Both the position numbers and the translations under genes were made by a program. Below the pieces are notes generated by a model. It did not search any database, was not told the DNA's origin, and saw only the letters and a program-made list of their open reading frames with translations. DNA of 11,558 nucleotides from SAR202 cluster bacterium (GTDB lineage Bacteria > Chloroflexota > Dehalococcoidia > Lucifugimonadales > UBA3495): the NCBI GenBank assembly GCA_009392095.1, contig VFHF01000122.1, positions 1-11,558 of the forward strand, written 5' to 3'. Position 1 is the first letter of the stretch, and each line of letters begins with the position of its first letter. This document shows, one piece after another, positions 7,429 through 11,558 of the stretch.

Positions 7429-7526
7429 CGTTTCCAGTCTAATGGAAAGCTCCCACGCTAATGCCATAAGTGCCCCTAAATTACCATGAAGTCCAACTCT
7501 GGAGCGATCCGGCTGACCCGAATTCC

Positions 7527-7555
7527 TTGCCAGTAGAATCAGTCCTATATATTAT
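7527..7555 (+). promoter_or_regulatory. Sigma70-type promoter for the VOC gene
   Basis: TTGCCA at 7527-7532 and TATTAT at 7550-7555 are separated by 17 bases; each matches the consensus at five of six positions. Transcription would start near 7562, giving a leader of about 65-70 bases before the VOC start codon. It lies in the region between divergent genes, so it could also influence the amidohydrolase, for which I see no clear promoter. Confidence 0.5.
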
Positions 7556-7629
7556 TGGGAAGACTAGGATGAATTTGTGGCGAACAGGCTGATTCACCTG
7601 CCAGTTAGGTAATCTGAGGGAGGCTTCTC

Positions 7630-8037
7630 ATGGGTACTATTGGCATAGACCACTTGGCAATGCCGACCGCTAATGCGGAAAAGCTCATCGGGTTCTATAA
7701 AAAGCTAGGCTTCGATATTAATGACGAAGCGGATTGGCGCAACGGCAAGGCTAACATATTTTCTATTCAGGTAGGGGAATCAAAGATAAACGTTCATCCA
7801 GAAGGTTTTACTGCTAGCCTCCGCGGTGATACAGCGTTGCCCGGCTCCGCGGATATATGTTTTGTTTGGGACGGGACTCCAGAGGAGTGTCAGAAGATGT
7901 TGGCCGACGCCGGGGTAGAAATTATTCGCGGCCCAGGCCCACGAAAGGGTGCTCGTGCTAGAGGCTCACTGACCGCTGTCAGTATGTATGCCCGAGATCC
8001 CGACCATAACTTATTAGAATGGATGGTCTACATATAG
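7630..8037 (+). CDS. VOC family protein (glyoxalase/dioxygenase superfamily)
   Basis: A 135-aa single vicinal-oxygen-chelate module made of two beta-alpha-beta-beta-beta halves. The first strand is GIDHLAMPT with His8, followed by the helix and AEKLIGFYKKLGF. Further candidate metal ligands are His56 (KINVHPEG) and Glu130 (NLLEWMVYI). The segments KINVHPEG, GSADICFVW and GPGPRKGARA with RDPDHNLLEW resemble the glyoxalase domain-containing protein 5 (GLOD5) branch. Such proteins bind a divalent metal and may be lyases, dioxygenases, epimerases or thiol transferases; this sequence does not say which. The start is ATG with GGGAGG (7618-7623) six bases upstream and a good promoter further up. It is divergent from the amidohydrolase. 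Base composition is already lower in G+C than in recQ, near the boundary of the accessory region. Confidence 0.87.
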   Translation: MGTIGIDHLAMPTANAEKLIGFYKKLGFDINDEADWRNGKANIFSIQVGESKINVHPEGFTASLRGDTALPGSADICFVWDGTPEECQKMLADAGVEIIRGPGPRKGARARGSLTAVSMYARDPDHNLLEWMVYI

Positions 8038-8197
8038 AGCCAAGCAAAACCCTTAATGTGAAATCTTTTACCAATGAAGCCACTGAGATATCTAACTAAG
8101 GGAGACGCTTACCCACTCTACAGTGCTCAGTTAAACAACTAGATCAACAAAACCCTCCGGTACGAATCTATGTATTTATTTGGCGCGGCTTTAATGC

Positions 8198-8219
8198 TGT
8201 CGATACTCGGGTATCGGCG
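8198..8219. other. Hairpin in the intergenic region
   Basis: CGATAC (8201-8206) and GTATCG (8211-8216) are perfect inverted repeats around the four-base loop TCGG. On the plus strand the stem extends by U-G, G-C and U-G to nine pairs. No T-run follows, so it is not a standard terminator. Confidence 0.45.
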
Positions 8220-8457
8220 AAGTTCATCCGTTAGGATACTTCGAAATGTTTACGGATGTCGCTATGTGGCTGGATATCGTAACCATTAACCCTGTTTTAG
8301 GCCTGCACACATCCAGGACCCTACCTAGAAATGCCTGAGGTTCCACTAAACTTACTTTCTATACACCCTCGACGAACTAACTAAATGAAAGTCGCAACTC
8401 ATAATTCCAATTTAAGTTGATGAATAGTATATGTCTTGAGGAAAACGGAATGACGAT

Positions 8458-8475
8458 TCACATTAGATAATGTGA
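8458..8475. promoter_or_regulatory. 18-bp perfect palindrome, candidate operator
   Basis: TCACATTA and TAATGTGA are exact inverted copies separated by GA. Length and symmetry suit a dimeric helix-turn-helix regulator. It lies 150 bases before the start of the tubulin-like gene. The order TCACA...TGTGA is the reverse of a CRP site, so CRP is not implied. One half-site, TAATGTGA, also occurs at 8054-8061. Confidence 0.5.
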
Positions 8476-8625
8476 CCCGTAAGCGAATGATTGCATCGTA
8501 TTCCATCTATAAGGTAGAATAACATGGAGATTTCCGTAGACACGCAGGTAACTAGGTTCCCATAGTTGTCATAATATTTCATTATATCCTTTCTTCCCGC
8601 CTCGATCGGTTTATCAGGAGAGTTT

Positions 8626-9666
8626 ATGGTCACATCAGACATTCGGACAGGGGTTCTTTCCAGGATGTCCATGGCAAGGACGACACCGAGGGTAGCTTCG
8701 CCCGCCCTGGTGATTGGATTGGGCTCGACGGCATGCCAGATAACCAGGCAATTAGAGGACAACACAGTAGGCTGGTCACAGTCGGATAAGAGTTCACTCG
8801 GATTCGTGTACCTGGATACTAGGGAAGCTACACGAGACGAGGTATCTCGAGGTTCCCAGTTCATACCCCTAGAACTCCCACATTTCTCGAACCTAAGAGA
8901 TCATCGCCCTTGGATCACAGAATGTGTGCCGGAACTCAAGCACCTTAGCCTGTCTCGAGAGGGGGCCTTAGGGCTCCTGGCTAACGCCGGGGTAGCGGCC
9001 CGCTACAATTACGCCGGTATAAGAGGCCATATAGACAGTATAATTAGCGATATTTGCCCGTATTATGAGGGAAAAACATATCTTAGGGTCCATGTGCTCG
9101 CATTCCTCGGTGGCGGTACTATCGGCGCACTGCCGGTGATACTCGCTGCCTTAGCTGAGGCAAGAGGCACGTCCTATAATTTCAGTACAGTATTGCATCT
9201 CCTCGTACCCCAACGCGGGCTCTCCAGGGATCCTGATAACAGCTTCCCTCTACAATTGCGGAATGCATACTCTATGACCCAATTCTTACGTGCCACCACA
9301 GGCATATCAGCTGGTGATGGGCACCATACTGGAAACGATTTTTTCGAGATTACCGTCTATCCCGACAAGCGCGTGCGCGCACTGGGCCCTCACTTTGACA
9401 TCGCACTGCTCCACAGGTCACCAAAAGAATCTGTCATCGCTCAGCGGGCACATGTCGCACGTGTAGTCGGAGACCTCGTTGCAGACGCATACGGAACCGG
9501 CCAAGACTGGTGGGCCCGTTACCACGAGACTATGCGGGAGGCTAACAACCGAATCGATGCAAGGTTCGGGTCTATCAGTTCGAAGGAAGTAGGATTGTTA
9601 GACGGGTTTTTTGACCTAACAGCACGACAATGGCTTCAATACTTGTGGGGGCCACCAAGAAGATAG
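8626..9666 (+). CDS. Tubulin/FtsZ-like protein with degenerate nucleotide-binding loops
   Basis: The 346-aa protein fits the bacterial tubulin-like family of FtsZ-related proteins. ASPALVIGLGSTACQITRQL (residues 24-43) corresponds to the first strand and T1 loop, LGFVYLDT (58-65) to the next strand, and VLAFLGGGTIGALPVIL (157-173) to the tubulin signature loop T4. LHLLVPQRGL (190-199) and RNAYSMTQFL (212-221) match the LP and NAY segments after it. FDIALLH (257-263), REANNRID (304-311) and ARFGS (312-316) match later family landmarks. T1 reads GLGSTA rather than GxGGxG, and T4 reads GGGTIGA rather than GGGTG[SA]G, so GTP binding or hydrolysis may be changed. The chain ends after the tubulin module, whereas many relatives continue for several hundred residues; the next gene may supply that part. 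Start ATG has AGGAG five bases upstream. Codon use (AGG, AGA, ATA) differs from recQ, suggesting transfer. Family call moderately sure; function unknown, possibly filament formation or membrane remodelling. Confidence 0.68.
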   Translation: MVTSDIRTGVLSRMSMARTTPRVASPALVIGLGSTACQITRQLEDNTVGWSQSDKSSLGFVYLDTREATRDEVSRGSQFIPLELPHFSNLRDHRPWITECVPELKHLSLSREGALGLLANAGVAARYNYAGIRGHIDSIISDICPYYEGKTYLRVHVLAFLGGGTIGALPVILAALAEARGTSYNFSTVLHLLVPQRGLSRDPDNSFPLQLRNAYSMTQFLRATTGISAGDGHHTGNDFFEITVYPDKRVRALGPHFDIALLHRSPKESVIAQRAHVARVVGDLVADAYGTGQDWWARYHETMREANNRIDARFGSISSKEVGLLDGFFDLTARQWLQYLWGPPRR

Positions 9667-9688
9667 GGAATGACTTGTTAAGATAAAC

Positions 9689-9716
9689 AAATCGGTAACC
9701 GCCCTCCTCCCGATTT
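9689..9716 (+). terminator. Inverted repeat with T-rich tail, weak terminator or attenuator
   Basis: AAATCGG (9689-9695) and CCGATTT (9710-9716) form a perfect 7-bp stem with a 14-base loop, followed by AAATTTTATTT. It begins 22 bases after the stop of the tubulin-like gene. The long loop and interrupted T-run make it a weak intrinsic terminator; partial read-through to the next gene is plausible. Confidence 0.4.
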
Positions 9717-9818
9717 AAATTTTATTTGACCCCGAGACTTCGCAGTTATCGCGGGTACATTAGTTAGGCTAGGTAGATCACGATATGGGTATATATTTTG
9801 CCTGGATTAGGCTATTAC

Positions 9819-9823
9819 GAAGG
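9819..9823 (+). promoter_or_regulatory. Ribosome binding site deciding the ATG start at 9830
   Basis: GAAGG precedes the ATG at 9830 with a 6-base spacer. The upstream in-frame ATG at 9785 has only AGG about 12 bases away, so the shorter protein is preferred. Confidence 0.55.
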
Positions 9824-9829
9824 CTAGTC

Positions 9830-11506
9830 ATGAACATTTTCGGTCTCGGAAAAAAGCGATTGAGTTTCAAGGCATCGGCCGCATCTCTTCCTACGGTCCT
9901 TGACCCCCTTGATTTCTTGAGTGCAGAGCCAACCGGTATAGGATCACGAGTGGCTTTTGATCAAATCCATGCCGCCATACATGAAAGCCTCTCTGATTGT
10001 GAAAAAGGCATCCAACTAATACTTGAGCAATTAAGTCCTGAAGGGAATATCAGTGACCGGGTCATCCTGGAAGCTAATAATCAAATACGGAACGAATTGA
10101 ATAGGGCCGTCTCGATAGCAGGCCATAAGCGAAATGAGCTGATCGATACGATTTACCGCAAGTTGGAACTCATATATATACAATCGTTGATCCAGTACCC
10201 ACACCAGGATCCTGAGATTCGCAAATGGGATTCTCTCGGTCCTAGAGCGGTCATCCGTGAGTTGCCGGCGGTAACAGAATATACGTTCAGCGATTTGGCA
10301 CAAGGAGGATCGGATAGGGACAAGCGGCTCAAGCGATGGGGATCTGAAACTGACCAATGGCTAGACTGTCTCGCCTTGAACCACACTGCCGAGGTCATAA
10401 AAAAACTCGATGAGTACCTAAAAGAGTTCATGGCATCATGGATTGAAACCTCTAACGCAATCAGACGCAGAGCAGGGTTGGGTGGCAGCCTGTTCCAAAG
10501 GGTAGTAGATGCGGATAACTGGTCTTTTGACAGTGAAGATCCAGCGACCAAAAATCTTCTAACCGGTGGGTCGGCCCAAGATATCGCGCTCCTTGTCTTG
10601 GACAGATTCAACTTGGCCCCTCTCGAATACGAGCTCATCTCCGAAGCTGTGCGAGAAGCCTTGCGTGGAACAGCGATATTCGGTACCACCCGGGTATCCA
10701 CCGAACATTTAGAAGATACGCTCGCGATGGCAATTGCGGAAAAAATCAAAGACACGGTTTCTATCGAAAGTGGATTCCTATCGATGCTTTCGGGTTCAGC
10801 TAGGGAACAGAGCCACAACTCTCAACTCTCCCAAACATTAGTTGAGATGTATAGGGGCGCTGCTGCGATGGAACAGAAGATGTTTAGAGTAGGAGAGGTC
10901 GGTATAGGCCACGTAGATTCGGCAGCAGGCGTAGGAGTAAGTGAAGCGTCCGTACATGACGAGGTTCTCAGATCTCTCGGCGGCGCTAGGCGTTTCGCAG
11001 CGGTAGAAGGGCATCCAGACGATACCCACCGATTTGTGGTCCAGATGTCTGTTGTGGGAGCATCGCTTTCTGATCTAACGACTTATTCGGATATGATGAC
11101 CTCCTGGTACCAATGGCACTTCGAAGAAGACCGCGGCCAATGCCATACTATCGAAGAGTGGGTAGCGGCGGTAAAGGCCCAATGCTGGAAGCTATATCCC
11201 GACATTGGAGTGTCGATGGGCGTAAGAAGCTCAATCGTCGAGTTAATGAACGCGGACTTCATCCAACACTGGGAAAGTGTTGAAGGGCTTCCAACATTCC
11301 TAACGAACGGCCTCCCAGACGAAAAAACGCTCCTTGGGGTACTTTGGGGGGAAATGGGATTGATGATGAACGGTTCACATCCGAACGCTGACGCGAGTAT
11401 CAAGCCTGAGAACAACCAGGGCATCTCACCGGGCCCCGCTCAGGACTTACAAGGAGTTGTCAAACCCCAGGACAAGATCGTAAATACCTTGGACATTGAT
11501 ACTTAA
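9830..11506 (+). CDS. Hypothetical protein, probable partner of the tubulin-like protein
   Basis: I do not recognise this 558-aa protein as a named family. Residues about 40-115 are mostly helical and charged, with heptad-like spacing (AFDQIHAAIHESL, EANNQIRNELNRAV, RKLELIYIQSL). A second helical stretch spans 170-215 (EVIKKLDEYLKEFMASWI). Residues 250-310 look alpha-helical, and HRFVVQMSVVGASLSDL (400-416) looks like a beta-rich segment. That last segment, after a D-x-x-HR, recalls the (D)P-HR-hydrophobic-HG-x-P-L region near the end of long tubulin-like proteins; this is a resemblance by eye only. The tail from about 512 is polar and Pro/Asn/Gln-rich, probably disordered. There is no signal peptide or membrane helix. 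Start at ATG 9830 is chosen on its GAAGG; a 15-residue longer form from 9785 (MGIYFAWIRLLRRLV) would add an amphipathic, basic-hydrophobic end that could touch membrane. It follows the tubulin-like gene after 163 bases in another frame, shares its codon style and ends just before a strong hairpin, so the two probably work together. Confidence 0.6.
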   Translation: MNIFGLGKKRLSFKASAASLPTVLDPLDFLSAEPTGIGSRVAFDQIHAAIHESLSDCEKGIQLILEQLSPEGNISDRVILEANNQIRNELNRAVSIAGHKRNELIDTIYRKLELIYIQSLIQYPHQDPEIRKWDSLGPRAVIRELPAVTEYTFSDLAQGGSDRDKRLKRWGSETDQWLDCLALNHTAEVIKKLDEYLKEFMASWIETSNAIRRRAGLGGSLFQRVVDADNWSFDSEDPATKNLLTGGSAQDIALLVLDRFNLAPLEYELISEAVREALRGTAIFGTTRVSTEHLEDTLAMAIAEKIKDTVSIESGFLSMLSGSAREQSHNSQLSQTLVEMYRGAAAMEQKMFRVGEVGIGHVDSAAGVGVSEASVHDEVLRSLGGARRFAAVEGHPDDTHRFVVQMSVVGASLSDLTTYSDMMTSWYQWHFEEDRGQCHTIEEWVAAVKAQCWKLYPDIGVSMGVRSSIVELMNADFIQHWESVEGLPTFLTNGLPDEKTLLGVLWGEMGLMMNGSHPNADASIKPENNQGISPGPAQDLQGVVKPQDKIVNTLDIDT

Positions 11507-11528
11507 GATTCACTGAGGACCAGTAAAC

Positions 11529-11558
11529 AAAAAAACCGGCACCCAGAGACTGGTGCCG
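11529..11558. terminator. Intrinsic terminator hairpin at the window edge
   Basis: CGGCACC (11537-11543) and GGTGCCG (11552-11558) form a perfect 7-bp G+C-rich stem; an alternative pairing with one bulged C extends it to nine pairs around an AGA loop. Seven A residues (11529-11535) precede it, so it reads as a terminator for minus-strand transcription entering from the right. It would also end the tubulin-like cassette if a T-run follows beyond 11558. Confidence 0.7.

Larger units (their letters stand above)
8038..8625. other. Gene-free, A+T-richer stretch of 588 bases
   Basis: No reading frame here has a start, a ribosome binding site and a recognisable protein. A 45-codon open stretch (8195-8332, +) lacks a usable start. 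No tRNA or terminator with a T-run is seen. The stretch contains a hairpin at 8198-8219 and an 18-bp palindrome at 8458-8475, and it leads into the tubulin-like gene. It may hold a promoter and operator, a small RNA, or remnants of a lost gene; I cannot tell which. Confidence 0.6.

Noticed and set aside
8195..8332. 45-codon open stretch in the gap, plus strand
   Set aside because: It has no start codon with a ribosome binding site at a suitable place and no recognisable protein; kept only as a possible remnant.
8417..8471. Promoter-like elements TTGATG, TTGAGG and GATAAT upstream of the tubulin-like gene
   Set aside because: No pair has an acceptable 15-19-base spacing; TTGAGG to GATAAT is 24 bases.
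8458..8475. CRP-type binding site
   Set aside because: CRP sites read TGTGA-N6-TCACA; here the half-sites are in the opposite order.
8463..8864. 133-codon minus-strand frame overlapping the start of the tubulin-like gene
   Set aside because: It overlaps a gene with a strong ribosome binding site and recognisable motifs, and its own product has no recognisable feature. A divergent regulator was considered but no helix-turn-helix is visible.
9726..9761. TTGACC as a -35 box for the second cassette gene
   Set aside because: No acceptable -10 hexamer lies 15-19 bases downstream.
10153..10818. 221-codon open frame on the minus strand inside the 558-aa gene
   Set aside because: It is Ser/Arg-rich without domain features or a good ribosome binding site; the plus-strand frame has better protein character.
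8038..11558. Prophage or transposon boundaries, CRISPR array, tRNA attachment site
   Set aside because: No integrase, transposase, regular repeat-spacer pattern, tRNA gene or matching flanking direct repeats could be seen in the window.

Overview
The window is a bacterial chromosome segment with a lipid/amide-catabolism neighbourhood on the left (about 1-8040) and a lower-GC accessory cassette on the right (about 8040-11558). The mix of CoA-ester enzymes, a split acyl-CoA dehydrogenase pair, an N-acyl-D-amino-acid deacylase homologue, and GTG/TTG starts with good Shine-Dalgarno sequences would suit a Chloroflexota (SAR202/Dehalococcoidia-like) or actinobacterial genome. That is an inference with low confidence; no rRNA, tRNA or other taxonomic marker is present.

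Layout, left to right: the tail of an MFS transporter (3-215, +); a crotonase-fold protein (316-1080, +); a RecQ helicase with RQC, HRDC and an extra C-terminal helix-turn-helix (1176-3347, +). Its stop overlaps by 4 bp, tail to tail, the stop of a minus-strand cluster. That cluster is read right to left: an amidohydrolase of the D-aminoacylase family (7419-5860), a large acyl-CoA dehydrogenase subunit (5751-4519) and a small acyl-CoA dehydrogenase subunit (4465-3344). Divergent from the amidohydrolase is a VOC/glyoxalase-fold protein (7630-8037, +), with a good sigma70-type promoter in front.

After the VOC gene come 588 bases with no credible gene. They hold a hairpin and a perfect 18-bp palindrome. 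Then follow two plus-strand genes with more A+T and more AGG/AGA/ATA codons: a 346-aa tubulin/FtsZ-like protein with eroded nucleotide-binding loops, and a 558-aa protein of no recognised family that resembles the downstream half of the long bacterial tubulin-like proteins. A 7-bp inverted repeat followed by a T-rich stretch lies between them, and a strong hairpin preceded by seven A residues closes the window. This two-gene unit is the best candidate for an uncharacterised system.

Functionally, the left-hand genes look like parts of acyl-CoA and amide breakdown. The two acyl-CoA dehydrogenases appear to carry complementary halves of the flavin site, so they probably act as one heteromeric enzyme. 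The crotonase lacks both glutamates needed for hydration, and the amidohydrolase has Asp where D-aminoacylases have the metal-binding Cys, so the exact reactions of both should not be copied from their family names. A heptamer repeat (GCTGANA) lies just upstream of the ribosome binding site of three of these genes, always in the same orientation relative to the gene.
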